From Hymenoscyphus infarciens (taxonomy: Eukaryota; Ascomycota; Leotiomycetes; Helotiales; Helotiaceae): a stretch of 64,000 bases of DNA. The stretch lies in assembly GCA_001414345.1 (NCBI GenBank), contig LLCB01000283.1, forward strand, positions 1-64,000, read 5' to 3'. The notes beneath the pieces are model-generated. The model did no database searches and was not told the DNA's origin. It saw only the letters and a program-made list of their open reading frames with translations. The position numbers and the translations under genes were made by a program. This document shows, piece by piece, positions 12,682 to 24,600 of this stretch (position 1 is its first letter; each line of letters begins with the position of its first letter).

Positions 12682-15037
12682 GTGTACACTAGGGATGTTA
12701 GCTTTACGAAAAGCCAAGGTACAATACAAATAAAGCATAAAGTAAGGCTAAATAAGCCATATGCTTTATTATATTACTAAGAGTTTCATAAGCTAATAGG
12801 AAGCCTCCATTTCCTATCACGTGCTAGCACTTACTCTACTTACTTAAAAAATTTCATACTTTAAGAGTTCTTTCTTAAAATAACATTTTCTTATAATAGT
12901 ATAAATATTAGCTTATAGTACTTCTATAATATTAAACCAAAGAGCCTATAACCTCGATACTAAAGTAAAAGCCTAATTTATTAAGATAGAGAATATTAGA
13001 GATATTAATAAAGCTAAATATCAGTTCTATAGTCTTATTAGAGCTTAGAATACAACCGCCTTCTATAAACACTATCTTAAGAAGTACTTAATATACCTAG
13101 CAGAGAAAGCAAATAGAGCTCTAGTATCTACTTCTTTAGGTATTAGAGAGTTTCTCTATATAAAAGAAAGCTCTACTAAAGATACCTTCACTATAGCTAT
13201 CTTTACCTTAACCACTAACTTCGTATAGTTCAAGACGCCGTAGTAGAAAGAGTTCTTTAAGCTAGTAAATTTTAAGCCTCTAAATCAGTAAATACTCTTA
13301 ACTTAGCTTTTTAATAGGTATTATAATAAGATAAAAGAATAAGTATAAGAAGTTACTAATAAAGCTTCTTATCTCTAGATTATTAGCAATAGCTCTTCTA
13401 ATATCTTAAAAGATTATATTAAAAACACCTCTTTCCTAACTCTTAATAGTATATTATATTACTAAAAAAACACGTTAGTCGGTGCTATTAAAGCTAGTAT
13501 AGATTAGATAATAGTAAACATATAAAAGCATATATTTAAGATTATATAGAATAACCTTTATAGATAGACCTCCTTCTCTACTAATACTAATTCTACTTAG
13601 TATAAAGTTTAGAAGATTTTTCACGTCTTTCTAAAGACCTCTTATATTTATTACGTCTCTTATAATTCTTATAGTCTTTAACTTATCTTTAAAGATCTCT
13701 TCTAGCTAAGAAAGAATATTAATAAATAATAGATTAAGAGTAAGATAGAGGTATTTAATTATAAGAGTCTTATAGCTTTATTATCTTTCTTTTCTCGCTT
13801 ATATAAAGAGCTAGGCTTTCTTTAATCTTATATATTTACAACTACTAGTAAAGTTTATACTCTTATCTAAACTATTAAAACATACTAGAACACTATATAT
13901 TATTAGCTCGAATCTATTAAATCGTCTAAACTCGTATTATAAACATATATAGTTTTAGAGAGAGCGGTAATAGACTAGTATATACCTTTATAGAGTAACG
14001 CTTAGTAGTAGAAACTTAAAACGCTTATATTCATAGTAAAGCCTATTTATACTTTATAAAAGATATCTAAATCAAATTATACTTAGCTTTACTTTATATA
14101 TCCTTACTAGATTAAACTTAATTCTCACTTCCGATAGTTTAGCGCTAATAGCACGTCTTTTTAGTCTCTTTTGATTTCTAAATACTTTTACTAAATTAGT
14201 TATAACAGCTAGGAATCTCGTATAAAGAAGCAGCTTTTGCCTATTTATTTAGTAGTATATATACTAATACTAGAGAATCAGGGGTAGAATCTTTTACTAA
14301 AGTATAAGGAGTAGATAGAAACGTTCGTTTAAGAGTTAGTTAGCCTAGATAGGTATATATAATACTTAGGTTATATTACTTTAGAGAGTACTTTTAATAT
14401 TATAAGACTATACTAGGTTAAGTTTATAGATAATCTAAAAGCCTTTTAGAACACTAGTATTTATATAACTCTTATTTTCTTACTAGAATTATAGCTAATT
14501 ATAATAGAGAATCTACGCCCTAGACCTTTTAAAACTAGCTCTTAAACTTCTTAATACTACTACAAATTCTATATTATCTAAATAATCCTTCTCTACGTAA
14601 AACTTCTTATAAACTTAGCTCTAAGCTCATATATAGCTTAATCAGATAGATAAGCTTATCTTTATTTATATAAATTATAGAAGTTTATACTATATAAGTA
14701 GCGAAACCGATTAGAATAAAGTAGTATAGAAGTAGAATAGAGAGAATATATTACTAAATATAGAGGATTTACTCTTAGATAATAATATATATAACAAAGA
14801 CAAAGACAAAGATAATAAGAGCGATAATAAATTTAGGAATAGCTTTAATTATTCTATATAATTATAATGTAAATCATCACTTTTCATACTAAAAGGCTAT
14901 ATTTCAGTACTATATTTATACACTTTTATGCCTAAAATTTATCCTATAATAACGCTAATAGCTATATTACGCTTTACGCCAAATAAGCGTTTCGTATTGC
15001 TTTACGAAACGTAAGAATAAGCATCCCTAGTGTACAC
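12682..15037. mobile_element. RIP-degraded DNA transposon with 8-bp target duplication, hAT-like termini
   Basis: The left end reads GTGTACAC then TAGGGATG, and the right end reads CATCCCTA then GTGTACAC. This is most simply a perfect 8-bp target duplication (12,682–12,689 and 15,030–15,037) flanking TAGGGATG inverted termini, which resemble hAT/Ac-type ends. Subterminal copies of CGTTTCGTA/TTTACGAAA lie near both ends. The 2.3-kb interior is AT-rich, and its plus strand reads as a long protein interrupted by TAA/TAG, for example about 14,040–14,480. This is consistent with RIP of a transposase gene, though I did not recognise a transposase motif. Because GTGTACAC is itself a palindrome, a TA duplication with CACTAGGGATG ends (Tc1/mariner type) is an alternative reading. 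Confidence 0.72.
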
Positions 15038-16006
15038 GGTGTGGGAGGGAGGAGAGGAGGAGAGGAGGAGAGGAGGAGAGAAGTAGAGGGATGGGAACTT
15101 GGATCCTCCCTGGAGAAAGACTTTCTCGCCGAGGGCAGGGCAGCCAACACCTGGGCAGCTGTTTGGAGGGGTAATTGAGGGGCAGAAAAAGAAGCTTGGA
15201 AGGGTCGAAGATAACGGAAACACGGGCGCTTTTCTCCGGCGGGTCGGCGTTAGGAGGACTCATCACGTGATGCTGCCAGGTGGTTTCCCCTCTTTTTGCT
15301 CCTTCTCCCGTCTCTTCTCTTCTCAACAATCATCCAGCATCCCAAGGTAGAAAACGCGGAATGGCTCAACATCAGGAAGGCTCAAGTGAGCGGAATATCT
15401 CATATCTACGCGATACACAACAGATATTTGCAGCCGGTCGAGTTTAATTTTAGACCGAGCTGATTCTGAATGCTGCTTCTCCAACCTTTGCATGATTCAG
15501 CTCCAGCCTCCCGCTTCTCAACCACCATCACCACCGCAGCCACGGCTCAGATGGCAGATGGAAGCCATGCCAGCGTGATGGCATTCCTAGACTGAGAATC
15601 CTTCTTCCGTCGTGTGTTCCGCCAGTGTGGATGGCCAATGGTGCTCCCTTCAAGGCAAGGGCGGGAATGTTATTCAATATTCTGGCATTCCAATGCAAAA
15701 AGGCCTTGCGTTCCTCTCCTCGCTTTGCTTTCTTCCTCTTCCATCTCACTCAGTTTGTCACACTATCGCGCGTTGTTTTGTTGCTTCATTTTCAGTCTCT
15801 ACCGTCTTACGTTTTGCCATCGAACCTGTGTGTTGCCATTTCCTTAGAAATACACCTAACCCGCATACGCGAAACATCCGAAGCCATAGAGGGATAGGTG
15901 GACTAGAACGAAGGGCTGCATTCGCGAGTCCAACTACCTCTCAGCAACCCGGCTTGCACGATCGATGTTTTGACCTAATAGCGAGGATCCCGTTTGAGAA
16001 GGAAAT
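15038..16006. other. 5' flanking region of the membrane-protein gene
   Basis: Begins with purine-rich GGGAGGAGAGGAGG repeats (15,045–15,085) directly after the transposon. It continues through pyrimidine-rich promoter-like sequence (15,290–15,330 and 15,700–15,760). Several short frames occur but none carries a recognisable domain. Most likely promoter and 5' UTR of the plus-strand gene at 16,007, perhaps truncated by the transposon insertion. Confidence 0.4.
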
Positions 16007-19000
16007 ATGCCTGGGTTAAAGAGCATATGCCCGAGATACTCGGAGGACTGCGAGGACAACATTTTCCGAATAGTAGCGCGAGATATGGACAACCAGATGG
16101 GATCCTCAAATATTACGCTGGGAGCTGTAATTGGCATCGCAATCGCCGGAGCGGCCGTGGTATTCGTTGCCGCGATACTGCTTCTTGTATTCCACGCACG
16201 TCGGAAAGATCATCGAAAACGAAAGCAGATTGCGAAGCACATACAATCTACCGAAGAGCAAGTAAATTTCAAGTCTGCCATAGGACCATCGACAGGCAAT
16301 TTCGATCCAAGCATGCCAACCAGCGTGGTGGGTGGATTTGAAGCTTACGGCGGCAGGGGGATCAATGATGGTATAGACGCAGCTCAGTCTATTCGCGAAC
16401 CACCTATGGTCAAGGTTAGAACATCTTCAGAAAGCAAAAACCATTTCCGGTTGGGAGTGAGGGATTCATGGCCGCTCAACAACATCCCATTGGCGCTGCT
16501 ACCAGGACAACAACCGACAATGACTTTAAATCAGGTTGCTCCACCGGGTTATGTCGTACAACCTGAGTCGAAGTGGCCAAGAAGAAATTCTTCCCGATCC
16601 TCCAGGTCGTCGAGGAAATCCAAAACCAAGGTAGCTGTGCCCTCGCCGGAGCAGCATTCATATGTCCCGCCTTCATTTGTCCCGCCTTCGCGATCACCTA
16701 GCAAGTCTCCGTCGAGAAGACCCAGGAACCACCGCCGATCCACATCAGAATCGCAGTTGAACACTATTCTAAGGTCGACTTCTCAGCGAATAAAAGCAGC
16801 TCAAAAACAAACACTCACCAGGACTATGACCACTTTCGCGAAACTTCCTGGCTCGCCACCCAAAGAGCGATTACCAGACCCGCCACTCAAGCAGACAAAT
16901 GAGAGCTCTGAGGTTTTGATTGAAACCAGCTTTTTTGAATCACCGGGGAGTTCAGTATATGAAGCTTTTATGGCACAAACACCTTCTCCCGATAAACCAG
17001 AAGGGAAAGAAACGTCTCATGAGCGGGATACATCTGCAACGTCCTCAATTGTGTCAGATGATAGTTTGTGTGAAATGGCTACACTGGATTTGGTGATTCC
17101 CGGTCTACTTACATCGCCCAGTAAGCAGAGTAGGACTGTGGCACAGAAGGATTCGAGCACGAAGAACATTCCTGTTCCACCAGATGAACCTAAGGAGAAG
17201 GATGTTCCACTCGCGCAAAGACACCGCATGACAATATCTAATTTGGACACTGCATCGATGCAAAACAAAAAGAGTAGAGTGTCAACAACAGCATTCGGAA
17301 AACATCGGTCGTTCCAGGACATCAATTCTGGGCCATCTCGCATTTCTCTAGCTGGCGATCCTTTTTATTCTCATGTGAAAAGCTCCAAACCGGTTTTTCC
17401 AAAGACAGATCTTCAGGGCCCACGACCACTTTACGTTCGAAAAGCTACATTTGGCCAGGAAGCTACTACAGAGCGACCCCTCAGCTATACATCTCCACTG
17501 CGTGATGTTTCTGGAAACGCTCAGACTCCCCCAAAAGCATCAGGACAACAATCGTCGCCTTCGACTTACAACGCCGATCGAAATCCCTTCCAGTGGTCAC
17601 CTCAAGAAGCCCTGCAAGAACGACCAAGGGGATTAAGTCCCAAGAGAAATGGATCTAAACGGAAAGGTCACAAGCGATCCAATGTGATTCGAATGTCCAA
17701 CTTACCATCAAGACCTCAAAGTGTCCTGAGCGTCGATGTTGTTCCAGAAGAACCAGAAGAAGATCCCTCAATTCTAAAATTCAACGTCCCGAAAATCGCG
17801 CCTCTTCGATTGGTATCACCAAGCAAAAGCCCAAGTCCTTCGCCATCGGCCGCATCTCGCAGACAGAGTGGCCGACCACCATCCGTCCCAAATTTCAACC
17901 CAATGCTCACAATACCCGACCTTTCAAGTCCCCTTTCGAAACCCGATAACACATCAGACGTAGAAAACCATTCCCCCACCGCATCATCTCCCACCCTCTC
18001 AACAACAAACTATTACCTAGAAGAAGAAGCCGGAAACTCAGAAGAAGACTTCTTCGCACCAAATGAGCCCTTGAACCTCCCTCGAAAGCTCTCACACCAC
18101 GGTCGGAACCATTCAGAAACCCCACGACCACCAGATATTCCACCACGCGCGAAAACCCACCGCTATTCAGCAGATGCAATCCTCCACCTCTCCTCCCCCT
18201 CAAAACTAACCTCCTTCCCCCCACCCAAACTCTCCCCTAAAATTGCACTCCCTAGACCACCGTCGAATATCATCGTTTCGCCTTCTTCACTTAGTGCGTC
18301 TTCGCCGACGCTTCTTGCCCCACCCCTTTTGACGATGCCAATCCCAGGCCACCTTACCGGGCCCCGCCATCAGCCGAGTAAACTCTCCCCATCTCCTCCC
18401 CCACGGGAATCACTACATAACTCGATTTGCATGCTCCGCCGCATGAACTCCGAAGTCTCCCACTACAGCAACGGAGGAAGCGACACCAGTCCAGGCCTCT
18501 CTCCCGACCTCCCTTTCTCGCGGAAATTTGCGTCAAGTATTTCTTACAGTCCCAGCATCAAACAATCGAGTGATATCTCGAGAATGAGATCTAGAGGCTC
18601 GAAACATTACCTCTCTCTTGGTCTGTCTGATCAGCCTTCTGGTCAGTCCATCGATCGGCCGAGAAGGGGAAGGACATCAATCACCAACTCCACCTCCTTC
18701 AAGAGGAGTTCAAGACCGATGGGCATTAAAGGCTCGAGGGATAGTCAGGATATTTTCAAAGATCATCGACGACGACGGATGCAATCTGAATTTACAGAGG
18801 CGGAACTTAAGACAGTACGAGAAGTTGCTTCCCCGCCGATGGTTTCCAATTCTCCCAATGCGCTGAATTTCCAATTTCCTGTTCTTTCGAGTACTGGCTC
18901 GACGGATGTTAATGAGGAAGAGGAGATGGATGAGACGCCTAGTAAGAGTAGGAGTCAGAGGTGGAGTGATGCGATGCTGAAACCGGCTGTTGAGAGTGTG

Positions 19001-19255
19001 AGGCGAGAGTCAAGGATGGAATATCCTAGTCCTAGGACGCCGCCTATCTTCCATTGGGATGACAAGGATCTGGGTGCTGAGCTGGGTGGGATGGGTGGGT
19101 TGGAAAAGAATGGGAATGGGACTGTTTTTAGAGGGGATGGAAGGAGTAAGAAGGAGGGATTGAGCCCGGGACGGCCGGACAGTCTGGGGTTGTATGATGA
19201 GGCTGGGTTTTTGAAGAGTTCGCCTTTTAAGATGAGGGGGGGTCCTGGGGCTTGA
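16007..19255 (+). CDS. Single-pass membrane protein with a long Ser/Pro-rich cytoplasmic tail
   Basis: An uninterrupted frame of 1,082 residues. A short N-terminal segment precedes one strong hydrophobic helix at about residues 37–62 (ITLGAVIGIAIAGAAVVFVA…). It is followed at once by a basic stop-transfer cluster (HARRKDHRKRKQ), so the long remainder should be cytoplasmic. The tail is low-complexity and rich in Ser, Pro, Arg and Lys, with repeated SPSKSPS-like motifs and no globular domain I recognise. The layout resembles fungal wall or septum-associated single-pass sensors in general form only. The start could be the ATG at 16,007 or the one at 16,085 (MDNQMGSSN), which still precedes the helix. 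Base and codon use look normal. Function unknown. Confidence 0.8.
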   Translation: MPGLKSICPRYSEDCEDNIFRIVARDMDNQMGSSNITLGAVIGIAIAGAAVVFVAAILLLVFHARRKDHRKRKQIAKHIQSTEEQVNFKSAIGPSTGNFDPSMPTSVVGGFEAYGGRGINDGIDAAQSIREPPMVKVRTSSESKNHFRLGVRDSWPLNNIPLALLPGQQPTMTLNQVAPPGYVVQPESKWPRRNSSRSSRSSRKSKTKVAVPSPEQHSYVPPSFVPPSRSPSKSPSRRPRNHRRSTSESQLNTILRSTSQRIKAAQKQTLTRTMTTFAKLPGSPPKERLPDPPLKQTNESSEVLIETSFFESPGSSVYEAFMAQTPSPDKPEGKETSHERDTSATSSIVSDDSLCEMATLDLVIPGLLTSPSKQSRTVAQKDSSTKNIPVPPDEPKEKDVPLAQRHRMTISNLDTASMQNKKSRVSTTAFGKHRSFQDINSGPSRISLAGDPFYSHVKSSKPVFPKTDLQGPRPLYVRKATFGQEATTERPLSYTSPLRDVSGNAQTPPKASGQQSSPSTYNADRNPFQWSPQEALQERPRGLSPKRNGSKRKGHKRSNVIRMSNLPSRPQSVLSVDVVPEEPEEDPSILKFNVPKIAPLRLVSPSKSPSPSPSAASRRQSGRPPSVPNFNPMLTIPDLSSPLSKPDNTSDVENHSPTASSPTLSTTNYYLEEEAGNSEEDFFAPNEPLNLPRKLSHHGRNHSETPRPPDIPPRAKTHRYSADAILHLSSPSKLTSFPPPKLSPKIALPRPPSNIIVSPSSLSASSPTLLAPPLLTMPIPGHLTGPRHQPSKLSPSPPPRESLHNSICMLRRMNSEVSHYSNGGSDTSPGLSPDLPFSRKFASSISYSPSIKQSSDISRMRSRGSKHYLSLGLSDQPSGQSIDRPRRGRTSITNSTSFKRSSRPMGIKGSRDSQDIFKDHRRRRMQSEFTEAELKTVREVASPPMVSNSPNALNFQFPVLSSTGSTDVNEEEEMDETPSKSRSQRWSDAMLKPAVESVRRESRMEYPSPRTPPIFHWDDKDLGAELGGMGGLEKNGNGTVFRGDGRSKKEGLSPGRPDSLGLYDEAGFLKSSPFKMRGGPGA

Positions 19256-19885
19256 TTCAATCAGCTCCTCGGAGAGTGAGAGGTTGGAAGGGAGTGCGCT
19301 CGTTTGGGTTCTTATATTTTCCGTTTCGAAGGGTGATTTGTTTGGTCGAAATTCATCTCCGTGGAGAGAGTTGATTAGTTGTTGGAGTGTTTCTTTTTCG
19401 GTTTTTTTAGAGGGGAGGCGATGTTTTGAGATATCCTGTTGTTGCTGTTGCACTTCTTCCTTCTTTTGATTGATTGGGGCCTGGGTTTCTTTTCAACTTC
19501 ATTATATACTGCAATAGTTGTCTATATCCTTATAGCTCTCCTCTTATTATTTTTAATCGTAATTTCTTCCACTTCCCGTTCTTAGTGCTACTACACCTGT
19601 TTTGAAAAAACTTGGCGTTAGTCTCGATTTTGCACTGTTGGTTGGTAGGTCGCCTACTACAAGGATGTGTAATAAAATATACACGTTAGTCTGATGGGAA
19701 AATGGTGGGCTGGCTGAGAATTCTGCTGTTGGTTTTCTGGCTTACGGGGTGCTTACTGGCTTACTGCTGGCAGACTGGCTTACTTGGTACTTACTCACAA
19801 AGAGTTAAGCGAAAAGAGGGTGCGGATATCCATTTTTCCCAACCTCCTAGAATGACACCACTGTGGTGTAGAATGATCAACCCCT

Positions 19886-19929
19886 AACCTCCTCTCAACC
19901 TCCTCTCAACCTCCTCTCAACCTCCTCCC
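19886..19929 (+). repeat. Tandem repeat AACCTCCTCTC, four copies
   Basis: Four successive copies of the 11-mer AACCTCCTCTC, the last slightly changed, followed by looser CTCCCAAACCTCC variants to about 19,960. A simple-sequence repeat with no evident coding role. Confidence 0.8.
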
Positions 19930-20069
19930 AAACCTCCTCGTCTTCCTCCCAAACCTCCCAAACACTCTCTATTCCCATTTATTCCGCGCAAGGGGAATTC
20001 GCGACATGGTTTTGTGTTCTAAAGTTGGGTTTTGGTGTTGTTTCACGTGACGTTTGGATTTTGGTGGGT

Positions 20070-20500
20070 AAGCTGGTGGTAAGCTGGTGGTAAGCCTGAA
20101 GTGGGTAAGAGTGGGATAGAGGTGGGTAAGTGTGAGATAGGGGTCAGGTAGGGGTCAGGTAGAGGTAAACTACAAGTAAGCTATAAGTAACCGGCAACAA
20201 AGTTTAGAGGCTAAAAGGGGTTACGAGTATACTAGTAAGTGACGAGATAAGCTAGAGTTGTTGAGTAAGCTAGCAAAATATATTAAAGGGCTAGAAAGAG
20301 AGTTTAGTTAAGCTATTAATTTGAACTATCTAATGTCGAGTAAGCTATTACTGGGCTTAGGGGCTAAAAAGGGGTTGTAAGTAAGCTAGTAGAATTCTTT
20401 GGTAGTGAAAAAGAGATTGCGAGTAAGCTAACGATCTGCTAGTAAACTGGGAGTAGGAGTAAGCCAGAAATGAGTAACGTGCGAGTAACCCAGCAGTGTA
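20070..20500 (+). repeat. Degenerate GTAAGC(T) repeat field
   Basis: Many irregularly spaced copies of GTAAGC, GTAAGCTGG and GGGTAAG within about 430 bases, at first nearly tandem (GGTAAGCTGGTGGTAAGCTG) and then degenerating. The complement (CTTACTGGCTTAC) is clustered at 19,735–19,800, so the two fields face each other across about 250 bases. Possibly subterminal repeats of an old element; the nature is unclear. Confidence 0.5.
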
Positions 20501-21614
20501 TTTGGGTGCTAAAAAGAAAGTGACGACTCAGCTACGAAACATCGACTAGGCTCTAAAATATTTGGGGACAGAAATAAGGATGATGTTTACGAGTAGTATA
20601 TAGTCGCTAAAAGGGATGCCGCGTCGTGGATAAGCTGCAAAGCTTATCACAGAAAAGTAAAGAACTCTAAAGCTATGGTCGATAGCCATCACAATAGCAA
20701 GCAAGATGCGAGGGCGATAATATTTTGTGTATAGTGGGGTCGAGGCCGCTCTATTAAATAACCCAAAAGTTGAAAAAACGGACGACAATGAAAATATAGA
20801 CAGTTATCTAAGCCAAACGTTCCAATAGAGCTTTTGGAGCTATTTCTTTCTCTGTCAGTGGATAGGATGAGTATCGGAATTATATTATTTCTGAAAGAGT
20901 TCCCGCTAGGCTGCACTGCAAAACGGGAAGGCAAAGGCACTCAGCCTAAGGCCCGGGTTTTTAGATCTTATAGAGTATGAGAGGGGGCTGCTACGATGAA
21001 ATGCCTCAATTATCACAGTCAAGAATCCAAAAGTCAAATCCTAAGTGACGTGGACGAGTACTTAGGGTGTGAGGGGGGAGCAAGTTACACAACCCTGCGG
21101 GGAAAGAAGGCGGCCCCCAACACACCACCTCACCCAAATTTTACCAACACGACTCCTTGATCTAAGTTCTTATTTTATCGTAGTCTGGTATTTTGTAACC
21201 ATGAGTTCAATATTTTAATATCTCGTAGGCTGGCTCCTATTCAAAGAAAAACATATGTAGCGGAATACCGAAGTACCTATACACTGTCAACGAACCTTGG
21301 CGCTGAGAAGTTGGAATACCAGGGCCGGATTTCTTTAAGCTGTTAGGGCATCATCTAGGAGACCCGTTTACAAATTGTTCTCTCGATTCTTAGGGTGTTT
21401 GGCGGGGTGCGATTCGCACGATTAACCGAGCTCGGGCTTATGTTTATCTCACTACGGGCGGCTATATTATCATTCCCAACCCCTCGGGCTTTAGTATATG
21501 CTGCATATTATGAAGGAATATCTTGGAGCTATACATGCTATGATGAATCATCAAGTGACAGAAAGTGGGGAAATCAAAACTGTTTTGCCTACAAGAGTTC
21601 CGCTCCAGTGGAAC

Positions 21615-24600
21615 CAGTGTGGTCGATAGTATTATCGTAATAAAATACTATAGTATTTTAGATTAATATATTATTATAATATCCTAGTAGTACGTATCTA
21701 AATATGCTATAATACTATTGTAATATCGTGATATTATATAGTATATCTTTTAATAACTTGTAAGCGCTAAAACCCACTTTTTCTCAAAATAAGGCTATTT
21801 ATACTTTTTTATATACTCTTTTGTTACTTTAAAACTATATAATAATAATAATAGATATTAATAAAATAATTAGTAGAAGTTGTTTATTATATACTAAATA
21901 GCCTAAACTGAGTATATTAAGCGATTTTATAAAAAGCTAGTGGTTTAATTAAGTATATAGCTAAAAGTCGCTTTTTAGTATATAAATTAATAGATATTTA
22001 GGATGTATATTATATATATACTATACTAAGACCTAGGTCTTAGTATACCTTACTAAATATTTTATATAAAGATTATAGTATATAATTAATTATAATACTT
22101 TAAATTTAATAAGAAGTTTAATAGTAACTAATTAGTATTTAATTAAATTTTTAGTATTTAGAGCTTCTTTTTAGAAGACGTGGTTATTAAGAATAACTAA
22201 CTTACTAGATATAACGTTTTCGAAATAATTAGCCTAGTAATAGCACTCTAATAACTAAGCCTTTTTATAACTCTTTATTTAATAATAAATTAATAGTATA
22301 TTATAAAATTCTTTAGATAAAAGGAAATAACTATCTAAGTACTTAAAATATAAGAATAAATATATACTACTAGAAAAAATAATAAAAATAAGTTTAGTTT
22401 ATAGACTCTTTAAAACTCAAACTAAAACTAGACCTACTATTTATCTTATAAGTAAAAGTACTCCTATCTAAGCTATCTTAAAGCATGTCTTATATATTAA
22501 ATACCTCCTCCTTACTTTAGAATTAGCTAATAAGATTAAAGGATATAATCTTATACTAAGACTTTAAATATTTAAGTATCTCTATAGTATATACCTTAAA
22601 GCGATTACGTCGATCTATAACTACTAATTTAGCCGAAGACTAGAGGCGTTCTACTAAGGTACTTAAACATAGGATAGAAAGTATATCTATTACTATCTTA
22701 TAAAGATTAGAATAGGCCTTCTTTTAGGTAGGTTAGAGCTACTATTCGATTATACTTTTGTCTATATCTTAAGGTAGAAAGGTATAATATTAAGCGTACT
22801 TATTACTTATAAGAAAGAGAAGCCTAGGTTAAAGTATATTAGCTAAAGTAAAAAGAGGTAAAGTTAAAATAAGAGTTAAAGCTTACCTCTTACTCCTCTT
22901 TTAGGATAAAAACTAAGTAAATAAATTAGATGCTTAAGTAGATACTAGAGAGTAATAAAGTAGGCTAAATAACGTAATCTAAGAGTTAATATTAGTATTA
23001 TTTATATAGCTAGATATTACCTTAGAGCGATAATTATTATTCTATAGTTTTTCTATTATAGCCTAAGTAGGGGCTATCTAGCTAGGTTCCTAGGCCTTTT
23101 CTAAGTACTCCTACTTATAAGCTAGGTAGAGTACTACTATAGTAGTATATACTAGCAATCTCCTAGTTAAATCATAGTATTTAGAGATCTTTTCTTACCC
23201 TAAGGTATTATTAGTAAAGTAAAAGAGAAAGAGAAGATTATTTACCTTTTTAAAGTAAGAATAGTATAGCTAGATTATTAATATACTTCTTTTAAGCCTT
23301 TTTAAAAAGAGAGAGAATAAAGTCTATTATTAGGATTATTTTATTAAGAGTTCTAGACATGCTCTTAAGTGCTAATAAGGAGTACTTAAAAGAGCTAAAA
23401 AAGAGCCTTATCTAATTAAATTAGTAAGAGATTAAGAAGTAAAAGTAGTACTATACTTATTAAACCGAGTTTAGACTAATTATAAGTAGTAATCGTATTA
23501 TTAAGGTTAAACTTATATATATCTTAAAAGTACTTAATCTTAAGCCTTAAAGTGATTGCCCTTTAAATACTCTTATACTAGGATATCTAGTATGTTTTAT
23601 TAGCTTAGAGTATAGTAAGGCTCTTAGTTAACTTCTTAAATTCGTTATATAATACTATACTTATATATATCTTTTTTATAAAGTTAAAGAGGTGTTTAAG
23701 AGTATTATAAACTTTAAACCCTTATAAAGGGTTCTAAGAGTAGATATCTTCTAATTAGTTTATCTTAAGCTTAAAATCTATATACTTTTTAGAGGCTATA
23801 TCTCTAGTAGTAAGGTAGAGTATATAGTATATATATTAAATTTAGTAGTACTTAGCCTAGCCTCTTATATTACTTTTACCTAGTACTAAAGTAACTTAGT
23901 AAAGTATAACATTGTTATTAGGTATATTATTTATAAGAAAGTAGCTAATTTTATTAAATATATCTATTAAAAGTAATAAGTATTTATTTAGGATTTTTAG
24001 AAGTGTTTTTATATACTATAATCTTAGAGTATTTTAAGTAAAAAGAGTGCTATATTTTCACTTATATAAGGCCTTTTAATTTATTTTATACTAAGTACTA
24101 CTTCTACTAGGTTACTAAACTCGTTAACTCTATAGGCTATATATCCTAGAATAGAAAGACTATTATTTAACTTCTACTTATTAGTAGATATATGTATTTT
24201 AGACTAGAATCTTAATAGATAATACTTTATTTTAGTAAAACCGTCTTAGTATTATTACTTAACCTAGTTATATAGTATAAAGTGTACTTTAGGTAGAATA
24301 TTACCTCTGAGGTTATTAAGATATTAAATAAGAGTATAAAAGGCTTTATATTTAGTAAAGCGTATAAGAAGGTTATAAGAGGTAATAAGGTTTATAAATA
24401 AAACCTCTAAAATATTAAGATTAATAGCTAAGCACTTGTTATTAAAGTTAAAATAGATTATATATATAATCTTACGCCTTTTTTAAGAGTTTTAGTAAGC
24501 TATATTTATAGCTTCTTCAATACTAATTTATCTCTTTTTAGTAGTCTTTTAGTATAGGGTTTTAATATCGATTCTATAATCTTTAAAGAGGTAAGTAGCT

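Larger units (their letters stand above)
19256..21606. other. Intergenic region with simple repeats, no gene called
   Basis: After the 3' end of the membrane-protein gene the sequence holds a CT-rich tandem repeat (19,886–19,929) and opposed fields of CTTAC and GTAAG words (about 19,730–19,800 and 20,070–20,500). A moderately AT-rich tract follows, up to the transposon that begins at 21,615. Short frames such as 21,395–21,640 run into the transposon and show no recognisable domain. Confidence 0.4.

Noticed and set aside
17716..18224. Minus-strand frames inside the membrane-protein gene
   Set aside because: Shadow frames of a long plus-strand coding sequence; no domain.
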